Assembly (NCBI RefSeq): GCF_900110755.1
Contig: NZ_FOFF01000004.1
Coordinates: 186,001 to 250,000 of the forward strand
Direction: 5' to 3'
Length of the DNA: 64,000 nucleotides
From: Streptomyces sp. yr375
GTDB lineage: Bacteria > Actinomycetota > Actinomycetes > Streptomycetales > Streptomycetaceae
The position numbers and the translations under genes were made by a program. Positions 16,904 to 25,393 of this stretch are shown piece after piece; position 1 is the first letter of the stretch; each line of letters opens with the position of its first letter. The notes under the pieces were generated by a model. It saw only the letters and a program-made list of their open reading frames with translations, made no database searches and was not told the origin of the DNA.

Positions 16904-16977
16904 TGCGCCGCCAGGGACTCGAACCCCGGACCCGCTGATTAAGAGTCAGCTGCTCTAACCAACTGAGCTAGCGGCGC
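16904..16977 (-). tRNA. tRNA-Lys (CTT), copy 2
   Basis: The sequence is identical over 74 nt to the copy at 11637: anticodon CTT in loop CTCTTAA, no encoded CCA. Confidence 0.97.
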
Positions 16978-17101
16978 ATGACCCTCGCCTTCCGCCTTCG
17001 GCGGCTGGCGACGGAGAAAATACTACCTGGTCCGCGGGGGTGCTTCCGACCAGTTTCCGGGTGGCCGCGGATGACGCCCGGATCACCCGCCGGCCCGGCT
17101 G

Positions 17102-17860
17102 CTAGATCGCGAGGGAGAGCAGGACCGGTGCCGCGTTCCTGTTCAGGGCGTCGGCGGCCTGGCGGAGGCGGTGGGCGTGGGCGACGGGGAGGGACAGCGC
17201 GAGGCAGCCGGCCGTGGCGCCGGCGGTGATCGGGACGGCCGCGCAGACCGTGCCCACCGCGTACTCCTGGAGGTCGAGCACCGGGACCGTGGGCGGCTGC
17301 GCCTCCAGGCGGGAGAGGAGCAGCGTGTCGTTGGTGATGGTGCGGGAGGTGAGCCGGGCCATCTTGTGCCGGGAGAGGTGGTCGCGCCGGCCGTTGTGGT
17401 CGAGCTGGCCGAGCAGGCTCTTGCCGAGGGCGGTGGCGTGCGCGGAGGAGCGGAAGTCGAACCATTCGTTCACGGACGGTGTGCCGGGGCCGTCGGCGTA
17501 CTGGGTGATGGTGACCTCGCCGTCGACGTACCGGCTGATGTAGACGGCGGCGCCGACGCAGTCGCGGAGCCGGTCGAGGGTGTGCTGGAGTTTGTCGTGC
17601 AGGGCCTGCTCGTGCTGGTGCGCGGAGCCCAGCCGGGTGAGGGCGTCGCCCGTGACGTACGCGCCGTCGGCGATCTGCTCGACGTAGCCCTCGCGGCGCA
17701 GCATGCGCAGCAGTGTGGTCAGCCGGTCGGCGGTGAGGCCGGTCTGGCGGGCGAGTCGGGCGTCGGTGACGCCGGTGGAGTGCCGTGCCACCGTCTCCAG
17801 GACGCGCAGTGCTTCCTGGGCCGAGTGGTACGGCGCGGTCGGCTCGTGCTTCAGCGCCAC
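17102..17860 (-). CDS. IclR family transcriptional regulator
   Basis: The 252-residue product has an N-terminal winged helix-turn-helix (ALRVLETVARHSTGVTDARLARQTGLTADRLTTLLRMLRREGYVEQ) and a C-terminal IclR effector domain (GAAVYISRYVDGEVTITQYADGPG, SSAHATALGKSLLGQL, AVPITAGATAGCLALSLP). IclR proteins usually control catabolic or uptake operons in response to a small acid or sugar. The GTG start follows a GGGGGG run. It lies 121 bp downstream of the ehu-type transporter operon on the same strand, so it may regulate that operon, but no operator was identified. Confidence 0.85.
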   Translation of the reverse strand: MALKHEPTAPYHSAQEALRVLETVARHSTGVTDARLARQTGLTADRLTTLLRMLRREGYVEQIADGAYVTGDALTRLGSAHQHEQALHDKLQHTLDRLRDCVGAAVYISRYVDGEVTITQYADGPGTPSVNEWFDFRSSAHATALGKSLLGQLDHNGRRDHLSRHKMARLTSRTITNDTLLLSRLEAQPPTVPVLDLQEYAVGTVCAAVPITAGATAGCLALSLPVAHAHRLRQAADALNRNAAPVLLSLAI

Positions 17861-17981
17861 GGTTTCCCCCCTGGTCGCTTTCTGGCCGTGATCCGTGATC
17901 CGTGAACCGAGATCCTGACAGCGAATCAGCTTCCACGATAACGGCCAGGGGGTCGCGGGGGAGGGGTTGTGGAGGAGAACC

Positions 17982-18785
17982 TCACAGCACCGCGCCGAGA
18001 AACTCCCGGGTCCGTTCCTGTTCCGGTGCGCCGAAGATCTGCTCCGGTGGCCCCGACTCGACGACCCGGCCCGAGTCGAACATCAGGACCTGGTCGGAGA
18101 TGTCCCGGGCGAAGTTCATCTCGTGGGTCACGCAGAGCATGGTGATGTCGGTGGTGCGGGCGATGTCCCGCAGGACGTCGAGGACGCCCGCGACCAGCTC
18201 GGGGTCCAGCGCCGAGGTGACCTCGTCGAGGAGCAGCACCTGCGGGCGCATCGCCAGCGCCCGTGCGATCGCCACGCGCTGCTGCTGCCCGCCGGACAGC
18301 CGGGTGGGCCGGGCGTCGCACTTGTCGGCGAGGCCCACCAGGTCGAGCAGTTCCCGGGCGCGCTGCTCGGCCTCGTCCCCGGACAGGCCGAGGACGGTCA
18401 TCGGGGCCTCGGTGATGTTGCGCAGCACGCTCATGTTCGGGAACAGGTTGAACTGCTGGAACACCATGCCGATCTTCTTGCGGACCTCGCGGACCCGCTT
18501 CTCGGGGGCGGGGAACAGCTTCTCGCCGGCGACGGTGATCGTCCCCTCGTCCGGCTTGGTCAGGGTCATCAGCAGCCGCAGGATCGTCGTCTTGCCGGAG
18601 CCGGACGGGCCGATCAGCGTGACGTGTTTGCCGGACTCCACGGCGAAGTCGAGCCGGTCGAGCACGGTGGTGGACCCGAACCGCTTGCTGACCTGCTCCA
18701 GGCGGATCAGCTCGCTGCCGTCCACCGGCGGATTGCCGCCCGCGTCGGCATCGGCTTCTTTCATCAGGGGGGTGTCAGTGGACAA
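17982..18785 (-). CDS. ehuA: ABC transporter ATP-binding protein, EhuA-like
   Basis: The 267-residue ATPase of the polar amino acid/compatible solute importer class shows Walker A GPSGSGKT, Q-loop VFQQFNLFPNMSV, signature LSGGQQQR, Walker B VLLLDEVTSALDP and the switch His in CVTHEMNFARDI. It is the last gene of a four-gene operon whose binding protein looks like EhuB (ectoine/hydroxyectoine uptake). The TTG start was chosen because GGAG lies seven bases upstream, inside the end of ehuD; it gives an 11-bp overlap. The ATG seven codons later lacks a ribosome-binding site. ATP hydrolysis here would energise osmolyte or amino acid uptake. Confidence 0.82.
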   Translation of the reverse strand: MSTDTPLMKEADADAGGNPPVDGSELIRLEQVSKRFGSTTVLDRLDFAVESGKHVTLIGPSGSGKTTILRLLMTLTKPDEGTITVAGEKLFPAPEKRVREVRKKIGMVFQQFNLFPNMSVLRNITEAPMTVLGLSGDEAEQRARELLDLVGLADKCDARPTRLSGGQQQRVAIARALAMRPQVLLLDEVTSALDPELVAGVLDVLRDIARTTDITMLCVTHEMNFARDISDQVLMFDSGRVVESGPPEQIFGAPEQERTREFLGAVL

Positions 18786-19425
18786 GTCGTCGCTCCAGGG
18801 CTCGTAGGAGGAGGGAGGCCAGGTAGGAGATGAGGATGAAGGCCACGCCGATCACGGTCAGCGGCTCGGTGAACTGGAAGTGCTCCTGGGAGAAGAGCCG
18901 CGCCTGCCCGAGCATGTCGAGGACGGTGATCGCCATCAGCATCGGCGTGTCCTTGAGCATGGAGATCACGTAGTTGCCGAGCGCCGGGACGACCCGCCGG
19001 ATGGCCTGCGGCAGGATGACCACCCGCCAGGTCCGGCCGACCGGCAGGTTCAGCGCCGTCGCCGCCTCCCACTGCCCGGCGGGCACCGCCTCGATGCCGG
19101 CCCGGTAGACCTGCATCGTGTACGTCGAGTAGTGCAGGCCGATCGCGAAGACGCCGGTGGTCAGCGCCGAGAAGGTCAGGCCCCACTCGGGGAGCACGTA
19201 GAAGAGGAAGAACAACTGCACCAGCAGCGGGGTGTCGCGCACGAACTCCGTGACCACGCCCACCGGCCAGCGCACCCACCGCGACGGCGTCCGCATCAGC
19301 AGCGCCCAGAGCAGTCCGAGGGCGAAGGAGATCAGCGAGCCGAGGGCGAGGGCTCGCAGGGTGATCAGCAGCCCGTCCCGGAAGTGCGGCATGAAGTCGG
19401 CGACCGCGCCCCAGTCCCACGTCAT
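18775..19425 (-). CDS. ehuD: ABC transporter permease, EhuD-like
   Basis: The 216-residue inner-membrane permease of the polar amino acid family has about five hydrophobic helices and the cytoplasmic EAA loop AVPAGQWEAATALNLPVGRTWRVVILPQAI. RDTPLLVQLFFLFYVLPEWG is typical of the HisMQ-type subunits. The ATG overlaps the stop of the preceding permease gene by four bases. It would pair with the EhuC-like subunit to form the channel for the solute delivered by the binding protein. Confidence 0.82.
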   Translation of the reverse strand: MTWDWGAVADFMPHFRDGLLITLRALALGSLISFALGLLWALLMRTPSRWVRWPVGVVTEFVRDTPLLVQLFFLFYVLPEWGLTFSALTTGVFAIGLHYSTYTMQVYRAGIEAVPAGQWEAATALNLPVGRTWRVVILPQAIRRVVPALGNYVISMLKDTPMLMAITVLDMLGQARLFSQEHFQFTEPLTVIGVAFILISYLASLLLRALERRLVH

Positions 19426-20114
19426 CGGGCACCCCCTCCGGCGACGGCGCCGGCTCCGGGGCTGACCGCGGTGCCGACGCCCGCCTTGAGCCGCTGTTCG
19501 AGGCCGCGCATCACCCGGGTGAGCAGGAACGCGATCACGAAGTAGACGACCAGCAGATACGTGTAGATCTCCGCGCTCTCCTGGAGCGCGAGCCGGACCA
19601 GGTTCCCGCTGAACGCCAGGTCGCCCATGCCCATGACCGACACCAGGGCGGTGCCCTTGAGCAGTTCGATCAGCAGGTTGCAGAACGGCGGGATCATCTC
19701 CGGCACCGCCTGCGGCAGCAGGATCAGCCGCGTCCGCTGCCAGGGCGTGAAGCTCAGCGCGATCCCGCTCTCCTGCTGCGCCGGGTCTACGGCTTTCAGC
19801 GCGCCGCGCACGATCTCCGAGCCGTACGCCCCGTAGGTCAGGCCGAGCGCGAGCGTGCCCGCCCACATCGGCACCAACTGCCAGCCGAACGCCGGGGGCA
19901 GCACGAAGAACACCCAGAAGATCATCACCAGCGCGGAGGTCCCGCGGAACACCTCGGTGTAGAACCCGGCGAGGAAGCGGACGATCCACAGCCGGTGGGC
20001 GCGCGCGACGCCGGCCACGAAGGCGACGGCCGCGGCCAGCAGCGCGCTGCACACGAGCAACTGGACGGTGACCCAGATCCCTTGCAGCACAAGCCCCCAG
20101 AGCCCGGCGGTCAT
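19422..20114 (-). CDS. ehuC: ABC transporter permease, EhuC-like
   Basis: The 230-residue membrane permease is of the HisMQ type: FRGTSALVMIFWVFFVLPPAFGW matches the conserved family segment, and AVDPAQQESGIALSFTPWQRTRLILLPQAV is the EAA loop that contacts the ATPase. The C-terminal 20 residues are Gly/Ala-rich and probably disordered. The ATG overlaps the stop of the binding-protein gene by four bases (ATGA), and its own stop overlaps the next permease start in the same way, so the operon is fully coupled. Confidence 0.82.
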   Translation of the reverse strand: MTAGLWGLVLQGIWVTVQLLVCSALLAAAVAFVAGVARAHRLWIVRFLAGFYTEVFRGTSALVMIFWVFFVLPPAFGWQLVPMWAGTLALGLTYGAYGSEIVRGALKAVDPAQQESGIALSFTPWQRTRLILLPQAVPEMIPPFCNLLIELLKGTALVSVMGMGDLAFSGNLVRLALQESAEIYTYLLVVYFVIAFLLTRVMRGLEQRLKAGVGTAVSPGAGAVAGGGAR

Positions 20115-21049
20115 GAGGTGCCCCCCAGGGTCCCGCCGCCGCACAACTCCTTCGCTGTCAGAGAGGTCGTCTCGGCCTCGCTGAACCCGAACGGCGTGAG
20201 GAGGCGGAGCAGTTCCCCGCTCTTCTTCATCTTCCGCAGCTCGGCGTTGAAGCCGTCCCGCAGCCGTGTCTCGGTCAGCCGGAAGGCGAACGCGCCCCCG
20301 TCGACATGCGGTCGGCCGTCGACGAGGGGCTTGAAAGGCTCGGTCGCCTCCGCCTTGGCCGACTTCCGCACCACCTCACGGGTGGTCAGCGCGGTACCGG
20401 CGAACACGTCGACCCGCCCGGCCTCTACGGCGTTCAGCCCCGCGACCTGGTCCGGCACGATGAGGATGTCGCTCTCCTCGTACCCGGCGTCGACGACGTA
20501 CCGGATCTCCGCGTAACCGGTCCCGGTTGCGAACCTGGCCTTCTTCTCGACGACGTCCTGGTAGTCGTGCAGCCCCTTCGGATTGCCCTTGCGGACGATG
20601 AAGGAGTCGAGCATCTGGTAGTCGGGGTCGGCGAAAAGCACCTGCTCGCAGCGCTCGGGGGTGATGTACATCCCGGCGGCGACGACGTCGAACTGCTGCG
20701 AGGCGAGCCCCGGAATGAGCGACCCGAACTCGGTGGGCACGGGCTGGACTTTCCCGATCCCGAGCCGCTCGAAGACGACCCGGGCCAGCTCAGGGGCCTC
20801 CCCGGTCAACTTCCCGTCCCTGTCGATGTACCCGAACGGGATCTCCCCGGCGATGCCCAGCCGTACGACACCGGCCGCCTTCAGCCGGTCGAGGAGGTCG
20901 CCGCCGCTCTCGGCCGACGCGGTCGCCACCCGGGAGCAGCCGGCGGCACCCAGCACGCCGGCCGCCGCCACCCCCGCGAGCAGCGACCGACGGGTGGTCC
21001 CGGTCCCAGGTATGTGTTCGCGTTCGCGATGTTCCAGTGGTGGAGCCAT
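20111..21049 (-). CDS. ehuB: Substrate-binding lipoprotein, EhuB-like (ectoine/hydroxyectoine type)
   Basis: The 312-residue solute-binding protein of family 3 has a twin-arginine lipoprotein signal (TTRRSLLAGVAAAGVLGAAGC). The mature domain has the SBP_bac_3 pattern: GVVRLGIAGEIPFGYIDRDG, LTGEAPELARVVFERLG, EFGSLIPGLASQQFDVVAAGMYITPER and GRVDVFAGTAL. The pattern and gene order (binding protein, two permeases, ATPase) match the EhuBCDA importers for ectoine and hydroxyectoine; specificity is inferred and a related amino acid remains possible. No strong ribosome-binding site precedes the ATG at 21049, so the start could lie a little downstream. First gene of the operon. Confidence 0.8.
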   Translation of the reverse strand: MAPPLEHREREHIPGTGTTRRSLLAGVAAAGVLGAAGCSRVATASAESGGDLLDRLKAAGVVRLGIAGEIPFGYIDRDGKLTGEAPELARVVFERLGIGKVQPVPTEFGSLIPGLASQQFDVVAAGMYITPERCEQVLFADPDYQMLDSFIVRKGNPKGLHDYQDVVEKKARFATGTGYAEIRYVVDAGYEESDILIVPDQVAGLNAVEAGRVDVFAGTALTTREVVRKSAKAEATEPFKPLVDGRPHVDGGAFAFRLTETRLRDGFNAELRKMKKSGELLRLLTPFGFSEAETTSLTAKELCGGGTLGGTS

Positions 21050-21157
21050 GGCGGCGCGGCTACCCGGGGAGATGCGACTTATGCAGCGCGCTTTCCGCCC
21101 CGTTTCCCTCCAATGGCCGAACGCGGGGTCACCTGCACGGCAGTCCTGCTGTTTCGG

Positions 21158-21610
21158 TTAGTCGGCCACGCTCGTGAGGAACGTACGGATCTCACCGGCA
21201 AGGCTGCGCATGTCCTCGCCTGCCGCGTGCACCGTGGTGACTTCGAAGTGCCATTCCTCGGAGGGTGCGCGGTCGTGGATGCCCCAGGTCAGATGGACGT
21301 GGCCGCCGGGGTGGTGCTCGGCCGAGAGGGTCAGGTCGTAGGAGAGGGAGTGCCAGGTGCGCGCCCCTGCCCAGCCTCGGAAGTCCTCGGCGAGCGAGGC
21401 GAAGAAGGCGTCGAGCCCGTCGCCGTTCCAGGTCCGTACCGAGGTCTCGACGCTCCCCCAGGGCCCGTCGGCCCTGACGAGGAAGTCGAGAGTCGGCTCG
21501 TCCTCGTACGGCTGCGTCGGCCCCGAGAGCGACAGGCGGGCGGGGCCGGGCCCGGCCCCGGGCTTTCCCAGCCGGACGACCGGGCCGTCGGAAACGTCGT
21601 CGTCGATCAC
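21158..21610 (-). CDS. DUF6228-like protein of unknown function
   Basis: The 150-residue acidic protein has no signal peptide or membrane segment. The core includes EDEPTLDFLVRADGPWGSVETSVRTWNGDGLDAFFASLAEDFRGWAGARTWHSLSYDLTLSAEHHPGGHVHLTWGIHDR, which fits a small family of actinobacterial hypothetical proteins (DUF6228 by memory), often found near toxin-immunity or accessory loci. The start is GTG. It lies immediately downstream of a decayed amidase fragment on the same strand. Confidence 0.65.
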   Translation of the reverse strand: MIDDDVSDGPVVRLGKPGAGPGPARLSLSGPTQPYEDEPTLDFLVRADGPWGSVETSVRTWNGDGLDAFFASLAEDFRGWAGARTWHSLSYDLTLSAEHHPGGHVHLTWGIHDRAPSEEWHFEVTTVHAAGEDMRSLAGEIRTFLTSVAD

Positions 21611-21674
21611 CTGAACAGGCTAGAAGATCCAGGCTCGGCGACCGGCCGCACCAGCGCGTGACCATACGCGCCCG

Positions 21675-21885
21675 GAGACGCCGGGTCACCCGGGCCGCCC
21701 CGGCGAACCGCAGGGTGTGGAAGGCGGCCACCGGGTCGGTGAAGTCGGGGTCGGTCTCCTGGACGTACGCGCCGAGTGCCGCCAGCCGCTCCACGGCCCG
21801 TCGTACCGCCGCCGCGACCCCCGCCCGCACCGCGACCTGCCCGCCCGCCCAGCGACGGCGAGTACGGCACCCGCAGCGCCCGCAT
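21675..21885 (-). pseudogene. Amidase C-terminal fragment, frameshifted and truncated
   Basis: Two adjacent frames together read like the C-terminal part of an amidase-signature enzyme: MRALRVPYSPSLGG in one frame, then QVAVRAGVAAAVRRAVERL continuing with ALGAYVQETDPDFTDPVAAFHTLRFAGAARVTRRL in the next. The break is at a GGGC triplication (21839-21850), which looks like gain of one 4-bp unit. The catalytic Ser-Ser-Lys part upstream is missing, and the remaining C-terminus is cut short before the DUF6228 gene. Most likely a relic. Confidence 0.6.
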
Positions 21886-21926
21886 GCCCCCGCCGTGAAC
21901 GACCCGCCCGCCGGCCGGCCGGGGCG

Positions 21927-22922
21927 TCAGTGTCCGGGCACGTATCCGCGTTGTTTGTCGACCACGTTCTTCAGGGGCCGTCCCGCCGCCCACCGCTCGA
22001 ACAACTCGACGAACTGCACGCCGAGTTCGTCCCGCCAGCCGACCGTGTCGCCGCTCATGTGCGGCGAGATCAGCAGTCCCGGTACCTGCCACAACGGGCT
22101 GTCCGGGGGCAGGGGTTCAGTGGTCAGGACGTCCAGTGCCGCGCCCGCGATCCAGCGGCGCTCCAACGCCCGTACGAGCGCGTCCTCGACGACCAACTGC
22201 CCGCGTCCGACGTTCACGAAGCACGCGGACGGCTGCATCACGCCGAACCGCCGGGTGTCGAACATGCCGTGGGTCTGCGCGGTGAGGGGGGCGGCGGCGA
22301 TCACCCAGTCGGCGCGGGCGAGTAGGCGGTCGAGGTCGTCGGGGCCGTGGATGCCGGTGCGCGGGACCCGGCCGACGACGGACGTGGTCATGCCGAGCGC
22401 CTTCAGCACACGGGCGATCGCCCGCCCGATCGGCCCCGACCCGACGACGACGGCCCGCGTCCCGGCGACCCGCCGGCTCTCCCGGTGCCGCCACTCGCCC
22501 CGCCGCTGGAACTCCCAGGTGCGCGGCAGATCCTTCGCCATCGCCAGGACCAGCGCGGCCACGTACTCGGCGATGGGCTGGTCGAACACCCCGCGCGCGT
22601 TCGTCACGACCGTGTCCGACGCGGTGAGTTCGGGGCACAGCAGATGGTCCACGCCCGCGCTCGCCGTGTGCACCCAGCGCGGTCTGGGCCCCTCGCCGGG
22701 CCAGGCGGCGCGCACCGCGTGCGAGGTGAAGTCCCAGACCAGCAGGGCGTCCGCCGCCGGGAGCAGCGCGCCGAGCGAGTCCTCGTCGGCGTGCAGCACC
22801 CGGACCTGCCCGGTGAGCCGCCCGAGCCGGGGCAGCGGATCGGCGTCCAGGACGAGCAGCGTGGGGAGAGCGGGCACGGACCTGGCCGCGGCGGCGGAGC
22901 CGGAGCCGGAGGCGACGGTCAT
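21927..22922 (-). CDS. D-isomer-specific 2-hydroxyacid dehydrogenase family protein
   Basis: The 331-residue NAD-dependent enzyme reduces 2-keto acids or oxidises D-2-hydroxyacids. The Rossmann motif VVVGSGPIGRAIARVLKALGM is near residue 140. The catalytic set is visible as Arg in NVGRGQLV, Glu in LDVLTTEPLPPDSPLW and His in LISPHMSG. AEYVAALVLAMAKDLP is the family dimer-region motif. The ATG at 22922 follows GGGAG. The region just upstream carries three 19-bp tandem repeats that could be regulatory. Substrate unknown. Confidence 0.85.
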   Translation of the reverse strand: MTVASGSGSAAAARSVPALPTLLVLDADPLPRLGRLTGQVRVLHADEDSLGALLPAADALLVWDFTSHAVRAAWPGEGPRPRWVHTASAGVDHLLCPELTASDTVVTNARGVFDQPIAEYVAALVLAMAKDLPRTWEFQRRGEWRHRESRRVAGTRAVVVGSGPIGRAIARVLKALGMTTSVVGRVPRTGIHGPDDLDRLLARADWVIAAAPLTAQTHGMFDTRRFGVMQPSACFVNVGRGQLVVEDALVRALERRWIAGAALDVLTTEPLPPDSPLWQVPGLLISPHMSGDTVGWRDELGVQFVELFERWAAGRPLKNVVDKQRGYVPGH

Positions 22923-22936
22923 CACGTGCTCCCTCT

Positions 22937-23003
22937 CGCTCGTGACCGACAGACCCGCTTGTGACCCACGGGCCCGCTCGTGACCCACGGGCCCACTCGT
23001 CAC
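22937..23003 (-). repeat. Three 19-bp tandem repeats upstream of the hydroxyacid dehydrogenase
   Basis: Units related to CGCTCGTGACCCACGGGCC lie at 22937-22955, 22956-22974 and 22975-22993, with a partial fourth copy. The array ends 15 bp before the dehydrogenase start, in its probable 5' untranslated or promoter region. Confidence 0.85.
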
Positions 23004-23169
23004 CACGGTCTGACGTGCGCGGATTGACCACGTTCGCACCCGAACCTACCGTCGTCAACACGGCGTTCCCTACGGCTCGTTGAGCATCCTGTCTCCCGGT
23101 GCGGGCGGTGCCGCCCCGCACGCCGTACGTCCCGGTCGAGGGCGGTCTCGATCTCGACCGCCGGGTGCG

Positions 23170-23400
23170 CGGGCACGAGACGCTCCGGACGCCGTCCGCA
23201 CACTGGTCGCGGTCGCGCCCGGGGTCCTGGCCGAGCCGCGCATCCCCGTCGTCTCGGCCAACCAGGTGACCATGTGGGCGGCGCTGCGCCGACTGGGTAC
23301 CCGGGCGGTGGGACCGTATCAAGCGCTGCTGGACGCCTCGGCGCGTGTACGGCCGCCCCCCGTACTGCCGGAAGAAGAGCAGCAGGAAGGCTGGACATGA
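23170..23400 (+). pseudogene. 3' remnant of a maleate isomerase/Asp-Glu racemase-like paralogue
   Basis: The frame ends with [37 protein letters not shown], which parallels the C-terminal part of the next gene product ([28 protein letters not shown]). No N-terminal two-thirds, including the cysteine motif, is present upstream, where the frame reads as low-complexity Arg/Pro/Gly. The TGA overlaps the ATG of the intact paralogue by four bases, so the old operon junction is retained. It may still be translated as a leader for the next gene. Confidence 0.6.
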
Positions 23401-24128
23401 CCGCACTCGGTTTCCTCTACCCGGGCCATTCGGGCGAGGACGACTACCCCCGTATCGAGCAACTCCTCGGCAGCGACGTCCGCTTGGACGTGGTCCACAC
23501 CGACGTTGGAGAGGACGCGCACCGGGTCGACGCGCTGCGCCGGCTGGGCGCGCCCGAGCGGCTGGCGGACGGCGTGGGACAACTGCGGCTCGCGGGCGCG
23601 GAGGCGATCGTGTGGGCCTGCACCGGCGGCGGCTTCGTGCACGGCTGGGACGGCGCGCAGCAACAGGTGCGGGCGCTGGCCATGGCCGCCGGGATGCCGG
23701 CCTCGTCCACCTCCTTCGCCTTCGTACACGCGGCCAAGGAGATCGGCGTCGGGCGGGTCGCCGTCGGGGCGACGTATCCGGACGACGTGTCCGGGCTGTT
23801 CGTCGAGTTCCTGCGGGCGGGCGGGGTGGAGGTGACGGCGCTGAGCAGCGCCGGGATCGTCACCGCCGCCGAGGTCGGCACCTGGGACGAGGAGCGGGTG
23901 CTGGCGCTGGCCCGGGCGGCCGACGGGCCCGGGGCGGAGGCGGTCCTGCTGCCCGACACCGCCCTCCACACCGCCGCGTATCTCCCCGTCCTGGAGAAGG
24001 AGCTCGGCAAGCCGGTCCTCACCGCCAACCAGGTCACCGTCTGGGAGGCGCTGCGGCTGACGGACCGCCGGGTGAACGCGCCGGGCCTCGGCACCCTGTT
24101 CACCCGCGAGCCGCTCGTGCAGGTGTGA
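23397..24128 (+). CDS. Maleate cis-trans isomerase / arylmalonate decarboxylase-like protein
   Basis: The 243-residue member of the Asp/Glu racemase superfamily has the first active-site cysteine in [12 protein letters not shown]. The position of the second cysteine is occupied by Asp in [38 protein letters not shown]. Maleate isomerases use two cysteines, so the chemistry here may be decarboxylation-like or racemisation of another acid. The neighbouring upstream remnant shows that the genome once had two tandem paralogues. A flavin-dependent oxidoreductase gene follows after 107 bp. Substrate unknown. Confidence 0.75.
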   Translation: MTALGFLYPGHSGEDDYPRIEQLLGSDVRLDVVHTDVGEDAHRVDALRRLGAPERLADGVGQLRLAGAEAIVWACTGGGFVHGWDGAQQQVRALAMAAGMPASSTSFAFVHAAKEIGVGRVAVGATYPDDVSGLFVEFLRAGGVEVTALSSAGIVTAAEVGTWDEERVLALARAADGPGAEAVLLPDTALHTAAYLPVLEKELGKPVLTANQVTVWEALRLTDRRVNAPGLGTLFTREPLVQV

Positions 24129-24235
24129 GGCCGGTCCCGGACCCGGAGCCCCCTCCCGGCACCCGGGGAATAAGCGGGGACACTCTCCTGTTGGTCGTCC
24201 GAGGACAGCACACGGCCGACAACAGGAGGACCCCC

Positions 24236-25393
24236 GTGGCGGCAGGCGAGACGGCGGCACGCGAGACGGCGACCGAGGCGACGGACGCAACGGCGACCGA
24301 GGTGACGGCGGCGGACGACATCCGCGGCGTGGCGCAGGGCAGTGCCCCGGCCCCCCTCTCCGTCCTGGACCTGGTCACCGTCGGTTCCGGCCGTACCGCC
24401 ACCGACGCGCTGCGCACCAGCGTCGACCTCGCGCGGTTCACCGAGTCGCGCGGCTTCCACCGCTACTGGGTCGCCGAGCACCACTCGATGCCCGGCGTCG
24501 CCTCGTCCTCGCCCGCGGTGATCCTCGCCCACCTCGCCGCCCACACCGACCGCATCCGGCTCGGCTCGGGCGGTGTGATGCTGCCCAACCACGCGCCGCT
24601 CGTCATCGCCGAGCAGTTCGGCACCCTGGAGGCGCTGGCCCCGCGCCGCGTCGACCTCGGACTCGGCCGCGCCCCGGGCACCGACGGGGCGACGGCCGCC
24701 GCCCTGCGCCGCACCGACGGCCTGCGCGACGGGGCCGACGACTTCCCCGAGCAACTCGCCGAGCTCATCCGCTTCCTGGACGACGACTTCCCCGACGGCC
24801 ACCCCTACCGCCGTATCCACGCGATCCCCGGCCCCGTCCAGGGCACGACCCCGGGCGGGGTGCAGTCGGCGCACCGGCCGCCGGTCTGGCTGCTGGGCTC
24901 CTCCGGCTTCAGCGCCCGGCTGGCCGGCGTGCTCGGTCTGCCGTTCGCCTTCGCGCACCACTTCTCCGCGCAGAACACCGTTCCGGCGCTCGACCTGTAC
25001 CGGGAGTCGTTCCGGCCGTCCGCGGTGCTCGCCGAGCCGTACGCGCTGATCGGCGTCTCGGTGCTGGCCGCCGACGACGAGCGGGAGGCGCGCCGGCAGG
25101 TGGTGGCCACCGGTCTCAACATGGTCCGCCTGCGTGGCGGGCGGCCCGGTCTGTTCCCCTCTCCCGAGGAGGCGGAGGCGCATCAATTCAGCTCGCTGGA
25201 GCGGGAGTTCGTCGACTCCTGGGGCGCGAACATCATCCACGGCACCGCCGACGAGGTCCGCGCCGGCCTCGACCTTCTCCACAAGCGCACCGGGGCCGAC
25301 GAGTTGATGCTCACCAGTCACGCCCACCGCGGCGAACTGCGGCTGCGCTCCTACGAACTGGTCGCGGACGCCTACGGGTTGCCGACCGCGTAG
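24236..25393 (+). CDS. LLM class flavin-dependent oxidoreductase
   Basis: The 385-residue luciferase-like monooxygenase family protein (bacterial luciferase fold, FMN or F420) has family segments [76 protein letters not shown] and [28 protein letters not shown]. The AEHH motif is typical of the group with FMN. An N-terminal 40-residue Ala/Thr-rich segment ([22 protein letters not shown]) precedes the barrel and looks disordered. The GTG start follows AGGAGGA. The 3' end overlaps the convergent GGDEF-EAL gene by 22 bp. Substrate unknown. Confidence 0.87.
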   Translation: MAAGETAARETATEATDATATEVTAADDIRGVAQGSAPAPLSVLDLVTVGSGRTATDALRTSVDLARFTESRGFHRYWVAEHHSMPGVASSSPAVILAHLAAHTDRIRLGSGGVMLPNHAPLVIAEQFGTLEALAPRRVDLGLGRAPGTDGATAAALRRTDGLRDGADDFPEQLAELIRFLDDDFPDGHPYRRIHAIPGPVQGTTPGGVQSAHRPPVWLLGSSGFSARLAGVLGLPFAFAHHFSAQNTVPALDLYRESFRPSAVLAEPYALIGVSVLAADDEREARRQVVATGLNMVRLRGGRPGLFPSPEEAEAHQFSSLEREFVDSWGANIIHGTADEVRAGLDLLHKRTGADELMLTSHAHRGELRLRSYELVADAYGLPTA

